From Heliobacterium chlorum (GTDB taxonomy: Bacteria > Bacillota > Desulfitobacteriia > Heliobacteriales > Heliobacteriaceae): a stretch of 64,000 nucleotides of DNA. The notes under the pieces were generated by a model. That model saw only the letters and a program-made list of their open reading frames with translations, did not search any database and was not told the origin of the DNA. Positions within the stretch are counted from its first letter, which is position 1. The number at the start of each line of letters is the position of its first letter. The translations under genes and the position numbers were made by a program. Shown piece by piece: positions 50,929 to 59,847 of the stretch. Location of the stretch: positions 372,001-436,000 of the forward strand of contig NZ_JACVHF010000001.1 in assembly GCF_014502795.1 (NCBI RefSeq), written 5' to 3'.

Positions 50929-51744
50929 ATGTGGGAGAAAAAAAGCGTCCGTTCCCTCGTTCTATATCAATTCGATTGGCCCTGCGGAGTGGTCCAGGCG
51001 ATCTCCACACGCAAAGGCGGCATGAGCGAGCCTCCCTTCGATGAACTAAACTTGGGTTGTCACGTCGGCGATGATCTGGAACGAGTCTACGAAAACCGCC
51101 GTCGTCTCTCAGCGGTGCTCAATCTCAAAAGTGATCGCTGGATCACTGTCAACCAGGTTCACGGAGATCGTATCCTTTGGGTGGGAACTGGCGAGGACAT
51201 CGATCCTGGTCCGAGAAAAGGGCTGCCCATCATGGAAGCAGACGGTTTAGCGACAGAACTACCGGGAGTCCCTTTGGTTGTTTTTGGCGCTGACTGTGGC
51301 CTCTTGCTCTTTTTTGACCGCAAGGCCCGCCGTATCGGTGCCGTTCATGCCGGTTGGCGGGGTACAGTCATTGGACTTCCGCAGCGCATGATCGAGCAGT
51401 TTGTCGAGAGAGGAAGTCGTGCGGAAGACATACTCGTCGGCATCGGGCCTTGTATTGGACCTTGCTGCTACCCCGTTGGAGAGGAAGTGGCAGAAGCTTT
51501 TAAAACGAAGTGGAGCTTCTCTGAGGAGGTTTTGGGACCTCCGAATAAAGAGGGAAAGCGCGCCTTAGACCTTAAGGCGGCTCAACGGCTGCAGCTTCTG
51601 CAGGCTAACGTTCCCGATGTAAATATTCAAACGATGGATCTATGTACTTCCTGCCAGTCGGCAGAACTCTTTTCATATCGTCGGGATAGTGGAAAAACTG
51701 GGCGCCAAGGGGCCATTATAATGATGACAGAACAGGCCGATTGA
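50929..51744 (+). CDS. pgeF: multicopper-fold purine nucleoside phosphorylase/laccase-like, YlmD/PgeF
   Basis: About 271 aa of the YfiH/YlmD family. The metal-site residues appear in NQVHGDRI, GADCGLLL and VHAGWRGTVIG. The family was first called polyphenol oxidase and later shown to act on purine nucleosides and to edit peptidoglycan precursors; which applies here is unknown. The frame is open from TTG 50890; ATG 50914 and 50929 both lack an ideal SD, so the start is uncertain. In many Firmicutes it lies near ylmE-sepF. Confidence 0.88.
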   Translation: MWEKKSVRSLVLYQFDWPCGVVQAISTRKGGMSEPPFDELNLGCHVGDDLERVYENRRRLSAVLNLKSDRWITVNQVHGDRILWVGTGEDIDPGPRKGLPIMEADGLATELPGVPLVVFGADCGLLLFFDRKARRIGAVHAGWRGTVIGLPQRMIEQFVERGSRAEDILVGIGPCIGPCCYPVGEEVAEAFKTKWSFSEEVLGPPNKEGKRALDLKAAQRLQLLQANVPDVNIQTMDLCTSCQSAELFSYRRDSGKTGRQGAIIMMTEQAD

Positions 51745-51753
51745 GGAGGAACT

Positions 51754-52455
51754 ATGGCAAAGATCCTTGTAGTGGAAGATGATCAGCACATATTGGAACT
51801 GGTGCGGTTCAATCTGGAAAAAGAAGGCCACGAAGTGGAGACGGCCATGGATGGTGAAGCGGCTTTGGAGCGTCTCCAAGAGGACCTTCCCGATGCGATC
51901 GTTCTCGATCTGATGATGCCACGCCTAGACGGCTTGGAAGTCTGCCGCCGGGTCCGTTCACGGGCCCGCTCGGCCCATCTCCCCATCTTGATGTTGACGG
52001 CCAAGGGAGAAGAGGTCGATAAGGTGATCGGACTGGAAATGGGCGCTGATGATTACATGACCAAGCCCTTCAGCCCCAGGGAACTGACGGCCCGGATCAA
52101 GGCACTCCTGCGGCGAACCTTGCGGACGACTGAGACTAAACCAGGCGGTTCCATGCAGATCGGTGAACTGGCTGTCGATACAGAAAGGTACGAAGTCCGC
52201 GTCAACGGGCAGAAGCAGGAATTGACGCCGAAAGAGTTTGAACTGCTCCGTTGGCTGGCATCTCATCCCGGTAAGGTCTTTACGCGGGAGTTTCTGTTGG
52301 AACGAATTTGGGGCTATGACTTTTTTGGCGATAGCCGGACCGTCGATGTCCATATTCGCCACCTGAGGCAGAAGATTGAACGGGACCCGGGCAATCCGAG
52401 GTACATTGAAACGGTGCGAGGCGTAGGCTACAAGTTTCATGACCCGGAGGTCTAA
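51754..52455 (+). CDS. phoP: OmpR-family response regulator, probable PhoP
   Basis: A 233-aa response regulator. The receiver has KILVVEDDQHILELV, phospho-acceptor Asp in IVLDLMMP and the Lys in DYMTKPFS. The C-terminal winged helix contains ELTPKEFELLRWLASHPGKVF and SRTVDVHIRHLRQKIE. Its gene abuts the kinase gene, and PhoP-box-like repeats occur before nearby pst genes, so PhoP of phosphate starvation is the best reading. GAGGAGGA precedes ATG 51754. Confidence 0.9.
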   Translation: MAKILVVEDDQHILELVRFNLEKEGHEVETAMDGEAALERLQEDLPDAIVLDLMMPRLDGLEVCRRVRSRARSAHLPILMLTAKGEEVDKVIGLEMGADDYMTKPFSPRELTARIKALLRRTLRTTETKPGGSMQIGELAVDTERYEVRVNGQKQELTPKEFELLRWLASHPGKVFTREFLLERIWGYDFFGDSRTVDVHIRHLRQKIERDPGNPRYIETVRGVGYKFHDPEV

Positions 52456-53886
52456 ATGGGAAGGGACCATTTTGCTGAGCGGTTGCTGAAGCTGGCCCGG
52501 GGGAGCTTGCAATGGAAACTGACCTTTACCTACATCCTTCTCGTCATGCTGCCCTTAAGTTGGCTCTATTTTTTTCATAATGAAAACAACATGGGTTTTA
52601 CCGGCCTGATGGCCACGCTCTTTTTCTTTTTCTGTTTCTCCGCCGGTGTCGTCTACGTATGGGCCGGCCAACTAGCCCACACGCTGAATGAATTGACTCG
52701 GGTAGTCAGCCGGATGGAATCAGGTCAAGCGTCACGCTATTATTGGCTTGTCCAGCCTGATGAGTTGGGGACCCTCGCCCAGACGATCAATCAGACTGTC
52801 GAGTCTGTTCGGACAAGCATTCATGGGCTTCACCAGGAAAAGACCAAGTTCGAAACCATCCTCGAATCGATGGTGGAAGGGGTCATCGGATTCGACCAGA
52901 TGGGGCGCATCCTGCTTGTGAATCGTGCGGCCGAGCGCATGCTCCGTATTCGTTCAGACCAGGCCATGGGAAAACTGATGGTAGAAGTTTTCCGGCACCG
53001 GGGACTCGATGAACTGCTGGAAATCTCCTTGCGATCGGGCGAACTGGTCAAGCAGGAGATCCATCTATGGCCGAACCGTGCGCAGACCTATCGAGTGCAA
53101 GTCGTCCCCGTCTGGGCAGAAAACCGACGGCTCCTGGGAGCGGCCATGGTTATCGACGATGTGACCGAAGTTCGCCGGTTAGAGCAGATGCGAACCGAGT
53201 TTGTAGCCAATGTATCCCATGAGTTGCGTACCCCCTTGACATCGATCAAAGGGTTTGTGGAAACGCTTCTCGACGGCGCCCTAGAAAATCCGGTCATCTC
53301 CCGGCGGTTTCTGACCATCATCGATGAAGAGGCCCAGCGGTTGCAGCGTCTGATCGAAGACCTGCTGTACCTGTCTCGCATCGAGAGCTACGGTGATATT
53401 GTGCAGGGAGAAGCCCGAGTAGAACCGGAAGCGATACAGGTGAAAAACCTCCTTGAGCCGATTGCGGCCGACAAGAACATCACCCTTCATGTGGCTATCG
53501 AGAAGGAATTGCCCTCTGTGCCGTTGTCCAAGGATAACTTGAAGCAGGTTCTCGTCAACCTGGTTGAAAATGCGATCAAGTACACTCCCAAAGGCGGACA
53601 AGTTTGGTTCAGCATCAGGCTGGTAGATGTTGATGTGCTGATCGAAGTCCGCGATACAGGTATCGGTATCCCCGAAGAGAGCCTGCCCCGTATCTTTGAA
53701 CGTTTCTACCGTGTCGACAAAACCCGCTCCCGGGAGATGGGCGGTACAGGCCTAGGGCTGGCTATCGTCAAGCATATTGTTGAGAAAAGCGGTGGCCAGG
53801 TAAGAGTCAACTCTAAAATCGGGGAAGGGACAACCTTTGTTGTCAGCTTACCAGTTGTGAAGGAAACGGAATTACCGGTAAAATAG
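52456..53886 (+). CDS. phoR: sensor histidine kinase, probable PhoR
   Basis: A 476-aa membrane kinase. Two helices (residues ~20-37 and ~47-70) are separated by only about ten residues, so there is almost no outside sensor, as in PhoR-type kinases that read PstSCAB-PhoU. HAMP-like, PAS (FETILESMVEGVIGFDQMGR), the phospho-His motif VSHELRTPLTSIKG and ATPase boxes ENAIKYTPKGG, DTGIGIPEE and GGTGLGLAI follow. It starts right after the phoP stop. Confidence 0.9.
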   Translation: MGRDHFAERLLKLARGSLQWKLTFTYILLVMLPLSWLYFFHNENNMGFTGLMATLFFFFCFSAGVVYVWAGQLAHTLNELTRVVSRMESGQASRYYWLVQPDELGTLAQTINQTVESVRTSIHGLHQEKTKFETILESMVEGVIGFDQMGRILLVNRAAERMLRIRSDQAMGKLMVEVFRHRGLDELLEISLRSGELVKQEIHLWPNRAQTYRVQVVPVWAENRRLLGAAMVIDDVTEVRRLEQMRTEFVANVSHELRTPLTSIKGFVETLLDGALENPVISRRFLTIIDEEAQRLQRLIEDLLYLSRIESYGDIVQGEARVEPEAIQVKNLLEPIAADKNITLHVAIEKELPSVPLSKDNLKQVLVNLVENAIKYTPKGGQVWFSIRLVDVDVLIEVRDTGIGIPEESLPRIFERFYRVDKTRSREMGGTGLGLAIVKHIVEKSGGQVRVNSKIGEGTTFVVSLPVVKETELPVK

Positions 53887-53930
53887 ATACAGGACGATTG
53901 CATTTGAGGAAAAATCTAGGGCGTAATAGC

Positions 53931-53973
53931 AAAAAGCCTGAAACATGCTGTTTAGCAAGTTTCAGGCTTTTTT
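53931..53973. terminator. bidirectional terminator between phoR and the Pro/Tyr-rich gene
   Basis: AAAAAGCCTGAAAC (53931-53944) pairs with GTTTCAGGCTTTTTT (53959-53973), a perfect stem with A and T runs. Confidence 0.9.
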
Positions 53974-53978
53974 GGCGC

Positions 53979-54221
53979 TTATCGCCTCGGCGGGTATGGT
54001 GGGAATGGAGGTCCGGGCGGAAAGGGCGGACGAGGAGGATAAGGGGGATAAGGCGGATAGTACGGCGGATAGGGTGGATAGAAAACCGGCGGTCTTGGTG
54101 GGTAGTACGGCGGAAAGGGCGGATAATAGGGCGGATAATAAGGTGGATAGCCAGGACGCTGTGGATAGCCGGGCCGCGGAGGATAGGGCGGGCGAAAGGG
54201 AGGTGGATCTTGGTGGTGCAC
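53979..54221 (-). CDS. Pro/Tyr-rich low-complexity small protein
   Basis: An 80-aa protein, over half Pro and about a fifth Tyr, made of degenerate YPPYYPP and RPGYPP units with scattered Arg. The start GTG 54221 sits 6 nt after AAGGAGGG, and the gene ends just before a bidirectional terminator, so it is real rather than a shadow. It has no signal peptide or membrane helix. Such proteins occur in spore coats and extracellular matrices where Tyr can be cross-linked. No function is assigned. Plus-strand frames across it have no SD. Confidence 0.65.
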   Translation of the reverse strand: MHHQDPPPFRPPYPPRPGYPQRPGYPPYYPPYYPPFPPYYPPRPPVFYPPYPPYYPPYPPYPPRPPFPPGPPFPPYPPRR

Positions 54222-54307
54222 TATCTTCCCTCCTTGTTAAAGGAATCCATCGAGGGCTCTTGACGGTGCAATATATTCATCGAAGGGATCTGCTGTTACA
54301 GGATGAA

Positions 54308-54343
54308 AAGAAAAAACCGCCCGAGTAGATGGTCTCGAGGCGG
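54308..54343 (-). terminator. minus-strand terminator upstream of the Pro/Tyr-rich gene
   Basis: On the minus strand, CCGCC-CGAG pairs with CTCG-GGCGG (one bulge) and is followed by six T. It lies ~90 nt before the Pro/Tyr-rich start and no minus-strand gene precedes it, so it may be a leader attenuator or the end of a small RNA. Confidence 0.6.
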
Positions 54344-54445
54344 TGGGAATAGGAGATCAGTTCTAGAGTATCAGATAGATTTGAAGAATTTATGAATTTC
54401 GGACCGAAACAGTGATTTTGGAAAATAGGGGCTTTATGTAGGTCC

Positions 54446-54499
54446 TTAACAGAATCTTAACGGCATCTTTAAACACCAGTAATCCCTATAACCTACTAT
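54446..54499 (+). promoter_or_regulatory. PhoP-box-like repeats and promoter of the CBS-MCP gene
   Basis: TTAACA (54446-54451), TTAACG (54457-54462) and TTTAAA (54468-54473) repeat every 11 bp, like the TT(A/C)ACA direct repeats bound by PhoP in Bacillus. A -10-like TACTAT (54494-54499) stands 20 bp downstream. Confidence 0.65.
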
Positions 54500-54624
54500 T
54501 ACATGGGAAGGTGTCTTATGTATGGTAGTTGATTTCTCCAACTGTCTTGCTTTCTCCGAGTCTTTATGAAGGAAGCTTTTTCGGGTCAGACATCACTGTG
54601 ACAAAATTTCATTTGAAAGGGGTT

Positions 54625-55869
54625 ATGGTAGTGACCTATCTAGATTCAACAACAGCCGTGACTGCTCGTAAGGATATGAGTCGCGGCGGCAAACTGCGTT
54701 CAGATACAGCACTAAAAGCCGGACAAGAGATTGTTGTCGCCCAATCCATTGCCTCGCAGCCCATCGGCCATTATGCTGAGCCGGTGCAGATGATGGATCA
54801 TCATGTAAAGACCCGTTATGTGGCTGAGTTTTTTGAGTGGGCAGCGCTGTCACACTGTGCCGTGATTGTGCAGAATCAACGGCCCGTCGGTTTAATCATG
54901 AAGGAAAAGTTTTTTGCCCATCTAGGCAAGCGTTACGGTGTTTCAGTGTACTACGACCGCCCCGTCGAACTGGTCATGGATAGAGATTTTACCCAGGTCG
55001 ATGCTGATGCGACGGTGGAGCAGGTTTGTAAACTAGCCACTCACCGTTCGGCCAATAACCTTTACGACAGTATGGTCATCACCGAAAAGGGAAAGTGTGT
55101 CGGTGTTGTCACCATCAAAACGCTCCTCGACCTGACCACGGGAAATCAGGTCGAACTGGCTCGAGGACAAGCTGACATCTTGATCAAGACAGCGGAAATG
55201 GTCGGCAATATCGCCGAACTGGCTCGATCTATCGAAGGGGCCGGAAGCCAGGCCCAGGAAAATTCCCAGTCTATGCTCGTTTCCACGGACGGTGGTCGCA
55301 GTGCTGTCAATGAGACGATGCAGGTTATCTATAGGATTGGCGAAGCTGTCGATAAACAGGTCGAAATCATGCAGATGCTGGAGGGTTACTCCCGGCGCAT
55401 CGAACCGATTTCGAATGTCATTCGCAAGCTCGCTGAGCAGACGAACCTACTTGCATTAAATGCATCCATCGAGGCGGCTCGGGCCGGCGAGCACGGACGG
55501 GGATTTGCGGTGGTGGCCGAAGAAGTGAAAAAGCTGGCTGATGAGACGAATGAATCGGCTCGAAATATATCCTCACTGATTCAACAGAATCTCAAAGGGA
55601 TTAAAGCGGCCGTTGAAACAGCCCATAGCTCCAAAGCCCATACCGATGAAGGGATCCGGGTGGCAGATCGTGCCCGCATAGCTTTAGAGGAGATCTTCGG
55701 TGCCATCGAAAAGACGAGCGGCAATGTAGGGGAGATCTTTGACTTAGCCGGAGAGATCTCAGCGAGCTCTTCTCATTTGTTACGGGTGATTCAGTTTTTA
55801 GCCCAGCAGGCCATGGAAACAGCCGGACTGACGGAAGAGCATCAGAAAGCGGGCGCGAAAACCGCCTGA
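54625..55869 (+). CDS. soluble MCP-type receptor with N-terminal CBS-like domain
   Basis: About 414 aa, no membrane helices. Residues ~50-175 form a CBS-pair-like sensor ([57 protein letters not shown]). The rest is an MCP signalling coiled coil with the CheA-contact hairpin [20 protein letters not shown]. It should report to the chemotaxis machinery from the cytoplasm. Start ATG 54625 or GTG 54631, behind GAAAGGGG. It stands 7 nt before an EAL gene carrying the same CBS module. Confidence 0.82.
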   Translation: MVVTYLDSTTAVTARKDMSRGGKLRSDTALKAGQEIVVAQSIASQPIGHYAEPVQMMDHHVKTRYVAEFFEWAALSHCAVIVQNQRPVGLIMKEKFFAHLGKRYGVSVYYDRPVELVMDRDFTQVDADATVEQVCKLATHRSANNLYDSMVITEKGKCVGVVTIKTLLDLTTGNQVELARGQADILIKTAEMVGNIAELARSIEGAGSQAQENSQSMLVSTDGGRSAVNETMQVIYRIGEAVDKQVEIMQMLEGYSRRIEPISNVIRKLAEQTNLLALNASIEAARAGEHGRGFAVVAEEVKKLADETNESARNISSLIQQNLKGIKAAVETAHSSKAHTDEGIRVADRARIALEEIFGAIEKTSGNVGEIFDLAGEISASSSHLLRVIQFLAQQAMETAGLTEEHQKAGAKTA

Positions 55870-55876
55870 GGTCATT

Positions 55877-57682
55877 TTGAAAAAGAACGGGAGGACCTTA
55901 TGGGTGGGACCGATAGACATACTTGAGGACTGGCTAAAAGGGCGAGGTCAGCTCGATTCAAAGCTGGTGAATTATTATTCCCCTGCAGCATCGATGACAG
56001 AGGTGCTGAAACAACTCGAACAGATCCTTGATGACCATGAGAGTTTAGGCCTCGTCTATTTAGATATTGTCAATTTTACCGGCATTGAGCAGGCCTATGG
56101 CTTTTCCCTATGCAAACGCATCCTCACTGAACTGACGAAGACGATACTTGAAGTCAAGCCGCATCTAGGTGTCGGTCGAGGTATGCTCACCCATAACTAC
56201 AGCGGCGATGATTTCGCGGTTTACTGTTCACTGCCTCGGGGCGAAATCGGACTAGTTCTCGACTTTCTTGAAGAATATGCCGAAGAATTGCGCAGGCAGA
56301 TCTTAAAACAGGTAAACGAAAGCTTACGAGGCATCTTGCGGGATCCCCTCGATTTACATATCGGATGGGCCATAGTCAAACCTAATAGCCAACTGAGTTT
56401 GGAAAGCCTGGTCTACAACGCGATCAAAGAAGCCTTAGCTATGGCCAAAGGGCACAGTGACGCAAAGTGGACACGTCGGGTTTGGGAACTAAAAGATGCC
56501 ATGGTCAAGGGGAACTTTGAAGTCCATTATCAACCCTTAGTCAACCTGGAAAGCGGCAGTCTTATCGGGTACGAAGCGCTGGCGAGGGGTCCAGTCAACA
56601 GTTACTTTGCTTCTCCAGGTATTCTCTTTCCCTTCGCCGAAAAAGCGGGGCTGCTATATCAATTAGAGCGGATCATTCGAGAAAAAGCGCTGAAAGGATG
56701 CCATAACCTCGATCAGGATCGGCTTCTTTTCTTAAACATCAGCCCTTCTGTGGTCAAAGACCCTCTATTTGCGAAGGGATATACGCGAGGATTGATGGCC
56801 TTATACGGGCTATCTCCCTATAACGTCGTATTTGAAATCACGGAACGGACAGCCATTCAAGATTTTACCGGGTTTCGAAAGATACTCCAGCATTACCGCG
56901 ATCAAGGGTTCCGGGTCGCTGTCGATGATGCCGGCGCCGGCTATTCGAGCCTGCAAGCCATCGCCGAACTGCAGCCGGACTTCATCAAAATCGACATGTC
57001 CCTCATCCGGGATATCGATGCCTCTCCGGTCAAGCAGGCCCTTCTAGAGACTTTTGTCACCTTTGGAGAAAAGATAGGGGCCAAGATCGTGGCCGAGGGG
57101 ATCGAGACAGAGAAGGAACTGCGTCTGCTCGCTCAAATGGGGGTTCACATCGGCCAAGGCTATTATCTGGGCCGGCCGTCACCGGAGAAAAGAGAGCCGT
57201 CGCCAGAAGTAACACAGTTGTTGTCGGCTATGAAATCCCGAGGAAGAGGGGAGATAATCCATTCGCTGACGGTTGGCCATCTCGTCGAGGAGTGTAGTTC
57301 CTTGCCGAAAGAAGCGTTGACCAAAGAGGCGATGAAATACTTTCAGCGACATTCCGATTGTAACAGCATTGTCATTCTCGATGGTATGCGACCGGTGGGC
57401 TTAGTCATGCGTGAGAAGATGTATTATCACCTGGGAAATCAGTATGGTGTCGCCCTTTATTCAGAGCGACCCATATCGCTGGTCATGGATCAAGACCCGC
57501 TGATCGTCGATGCATCGATGCGCCTAGAAAAAGTATCCCAGATGGCCACATCGCGACCGTTCCAGCGGCTCTACGATCACATCATCGTAACCGATGAAAA
57601 CAGATGCCTCGGCGTAGTCACTGTGCGCAGTCTTTTGGATCAGATGACGAAAATAAGAACGGGGAAGCTGCAGCAGAAGTGA
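55877..57682 (+). CDS. degenerate GGDEF, EAL and CBS-domain protein (c-di-GMP phosphodiesterase-like)
   Basis: A 601-aa cytoplasmic protein. Residues ~35-200 are a GGDEF-like domain whose active-site loop is SGDDF, so cyclase activity is doubtful. Residues ~215-450 are an EAL domain with the catalytic set intact: YEALARG, FLNISP, FEITER, DDAGAGYSSL, IKIDMSL, EGIET and QGYYLGRP. The C-terminus (~455-595) repeats the CBS-like module of the preceding gene (ILDGMRPVGLVMREKM). It likely degrades c-di-GMP under control of the CBS ligand. TTG 55877 after TGAGGTC. Confidence 0.85.
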   Translation: MKKNGRTLWVGPIDILEDWLKGRGQLDSKLVNYYSPAASMTEVLKQLEQILDDHESLGLVYLDIVNFTGIEQAYGFSLCKRILTELTKTILEVKPHLGVGRGMLTHNYSGDDFAVYCSLPRGEIGLVLDFLEEYAEELRRQILKQVNESLRGILRDPLDLHIGWAIVKPNSQLSLESLVYNAIKEALAMAKGHSDAKWTRRVWELKDAMVKGNFEVHYQPLVNLESGSLIGYEALARGPVNSYFASPGILFPFAEKAGLLYQLERIIREKALKGCHNLDQDRLLFLNISPSVVKDPLFAKGYTRGLMALYGLSPYNVVFEITERTAIQDFTGFRKILQHYRDQGFRVAVDDAGAGYSSLQAIAELQPDFIKIDMSLIRDIDASPVKQALLETFVTFGEKIGAKIVAEGIETEKELRLLAQMGVHIGQGYYLGRPSPEKREPSPEVTQLLSAMKSRGRGEIIHSLTVGHLVEECSSLPKEALTKEAMKYFQRHSDCNSIVILDGMRPVGLVMREKMYYHLGNQYGVALYSERPISLVMDQDPLIVDASMRLEKVSQMATSRPFQRLYDHIIVTDENRCLGVVTVRSLLDQMTKIRTGKLQQK

Positions 57683-57744
57683 AAAAAAGGGCCAAACATT
57701 ATGCCGGCAGCATATATGTCATCGATGGTGAATCGGCAAGGGAC

Positions 57745-57806
57745 TTAACCGTTTCTTAATCTGACCATAATTCTGACCTAACATAAAACCGTTATTGTTG
57801 TATAGG
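57745..57806 (+). promoter_or_regulatory. PhoP box and promoter of pstS
   Basis: Four 6-mers at 11-bp steps: TTAACC (57745), TTAATC (57756), ATAATT (57767) and CTAACA (57778), followed 17 bp later by a -10-like TATAGG (57801-57806). This matches the PhoP-activated promoter layout known from Bacillus pst. Confidence 0.75.
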
Positions 57807-57864
57807 AACAACGGACATGCGTAATGCGTGAACGTCAAATTTAGAGGAGGTATTTTCGGTAATT

Positions 57865-58764
57865 ATGAACCTGAAGAAATTCTCCAAACTGATCGCCCTG
57901 ACCGCCATGGTCGGTCTGCTGGGCACTGTAGCCGTAGGCTGCGGCGGAAACTCCGCCAAAGAAACGAATGCGGACAAACCAGCCGCCAGCGCTCAAAAAG
58001 GATCGATACAAGTAAAAGGTTCCGACACAATCGTCAACTTAAGCCAAAAGATGGCTGAGACGTACATGGAAAAGAATAAAGACGCCAATATCGCGGTCAC
58101 CGGTGGTGGCTCCGGTACCGGTATCAAAGCTTTGATTAACGGCACCACAGACTTGGCTAACGCGTCCCGGGAAATGAAGGACGAAGAGAAAAAAGAACTT
58201 AAAGAAAAAACTGGTAAAGATACGAAAGAGATCGTCATCGCCCGCGATGGCATCGGTTTTATTGTTAACAAAGACAATCCCGTTAAAGAACTGACGATGG
58301 ACCAACTGTCTGATATCTATACGGGCAAAGTGAGCAACTGGAAAGAACTCGGCGGCCCTGATGAAAAAATCGTAGTCTATGCCCGGGAAACCTCTTCCGG
58401 TACACACGTTTTCATCAAAGAGCACGTGATGAAGAACAAAGATTATCGGACCGATGCACTGCTGCAATCGTCCAACGCGGCCATTGTCAAAGAAGTCGAA
58501 GCTAACAAAGGGGCTATCGGTTATGTAGGCCTCGGTTACTTGAAAGATACGACGAAAACGCTCGGTGTGAAAAAAGATGGCCAAAGCGCAGCCGTTATGC
58601 CTTCCGAAGCTACTGTGAAAGACAAATCTTATCCGGTCTCTCGTCCGCTCTTCGTCTATGCCGCTGGTGAACCGGAAGGCTTAGCCAAATCTTTCGTTGA
58701 CTTTATGCTGAGCGATGAAGGGCAACAAATCGTCAAATCGATGGACTTCGTCACTGCAAAATAA
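57865..58764 (+). CDS. pstS: phosphate ABC importer binding lipoprotein
   Basis: High-affinity phosphate-binding protein (299 aa) tethered outside the membrane. The lipobox is TVAVGC (Cys ~27). Phosphate-binding signatures are KGSDTIVNLSQKM, GGGSGTGIKALINGTTDLAN and ARETSSGTHVFIKE. The SD GAGGAGG is about 14 nt before ATG 57865, farther than usual. First gene of pstSCAB-phoU, with a PhoP box upstream and an attenuating terminator downstream. Confidence 0.95.
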   Translation: MNLKKFSKLIALTAMVGLLGTVAVGCGGNSAKETNADKPAASAQKGSIQVKGSDTIVNLSQKMAETYMEKNKDANIAVTGGGSGTGIKALINGTTDLANASREMKDEEKKELKEKTGKDTKEIVIARDGIGFIVNKDNPVKELTMDQLSDIYTGKVSNWKELGGPDEKIVVYARETSSGTHVFIKEHVMKNKDYRTDALLQSSNAAIVKEVEANKGAIGYVGLGYLKDTTKTLGVKKDGQSAAVMPSEATVKDKSYPVSRPLFVYAAGEPEGLAKSFVDFMLSDEGQQIVKSMDFVTAK

Positions 58765-58807
58765 CCGGACCAAACTTGGTTTAAATGTAGAATCCAATTA
58801 GGAAGGT

Positions 58808-58840
58808 GGGCAGAGTCGACCGATCGCCTCTGCCCTTTTT
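58808..58840 (+). terminator. terminator/attenuator between pstS and pstC
   Basis: GGGCAGAG (58808-58815) pairs with CTCTGCCC (58828-58835) and five T follow. It should make pstS mRNA more abundant than the permease message, a common arrangement. Confidence 0.8.
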
Positions 58841-58883
58841 CCTGTCAAAAACCGTTTTCATCATTGAGGGGGCTGAATTTTTG

Positions 58884-59846
58884 ATGAGTCCCAATGGAGA
58901 ACACATGGCCATTAAAGATGTCGTGACCGTTGAAAAGCCTTCCTTGGCGAAGAGCGCTTCCAAACGCCGTCGCGCTTGGAACGCATTTGAAAAAGTATCG
59001 GAAGGAATTTTGTTTGCCAGTGCATTTATCGGCGTCGTCACGATTATTCTGATTTTCCTCTTTCTTTTTAAAGAGGCGCTGCCAGTGTTATTTGATGCGA
59101 AAACTGCAGCTTCCTTGACGGCGAGCAAATGGTATCCTATCTCGCAGCCGCCCGTCTTTGGGCTGATTCCGCTGATCGCAGGTTCTCTGATCGTGACTGT
59201 CGGTGCGATCGTGATTAGCGTCCCTTTAGGTGTAGGTGCCGCCATATACTTGTCCATGGTAGCCAGTCCTATGGTCAGGGAGATCCTTAAACCGACGATT
59301 GAAGTGCTGGCTGGTATCCCTTCTGTCGTCCTCGGGTTCTTCGGAATGGCCTTCTTAGCACCCGTCGTAAAAAGCCTTTTTCATTTGCCGACCGGATTGA
59401 CAGCCCTCACCGGTGCTATCACTTTAGCCCTGATGGCCCTGCCGACGATCACCTCCATTTCCGAAGATGCCATCTCGTCCGTACCTGGAAAGTACATGGA
59501 AGCCGCCTTAAGTCTCGGCGCCACCCGTTGGCAAGCCATTGTTACGGTGATCGTTCCGGCAGCCTTTTCCGGTATCACCGCGTCGGTCATGCTTGGAATT
59601 GGCCGTGCTATCGGTGAAACGATGACCGTATTGATGGTCACAGGGAACGCAGGCATCATTCCCGATTCCTTCCTGGTTCCTGTCCGTACGATGACGGCGA
59701 CCATCGCCGCCGAGATGGGCGAAGTGGCCCGGGGCAGTGACCATTATCATGCCTTGTTCGTCGTCGGTGCTGTTTTGTTTATCATGACTTTTATCATCAA
59801 CCTGATCGCTGATATGGTCAGCCGGCGCATGAAGGAGGTCGAATAA
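58884..59846 (+). CDS. pstC: phosphate ABC importer permease PstC
   Basis: Permease subunit (320 aa) with six helices after a polar N-terminal extension of ~45 residues. PPVFGLIPLIAGSLIVT and the EAA loop AALSLGATRWQAIVTVIVP are typical of PstC. ATG 58884 follows GAGGGGG by 12 nt; the adjacent TTG 58881 is also possible. Confidence 0.95.
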   Translation: MSPNGEHMAIKDVVTVEKPSLAKSASKRRRAWNAFEKVSEGILFASAFIGVVTIILIFLFLFKEALPVLFDAKTAASLTASKWYPISQPPVFGLIPLIAGSLIVTVGAIVISVPLGVGAAIYLSMVASPMVREILKPTIEVLAGIPSVVLGFFGMAFLAPVVKSLFHLPTGLTALTGAITLALMALPTITSISEDAISSVPGKYMEAALSLGATRWQAIVTVIVPAAFSGITASVMLGIGRAIGETMTVLMVTGNAGIIPDSFLVPVRTMTATIAAEMGEVARGSDHYHALFVVGAVLFIMTFIINLIADMVSRRMKEVE

Positions 59847-59847
59847 G

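Noticed and set aside
53898..54328. Plus-strand frames of 121 and 127 codons over the Pro/Tyr-rich region
   Set aside because: They are the mirror of the low-complexity minus-strand gene, lack an SD, and run through the phoR terminator.
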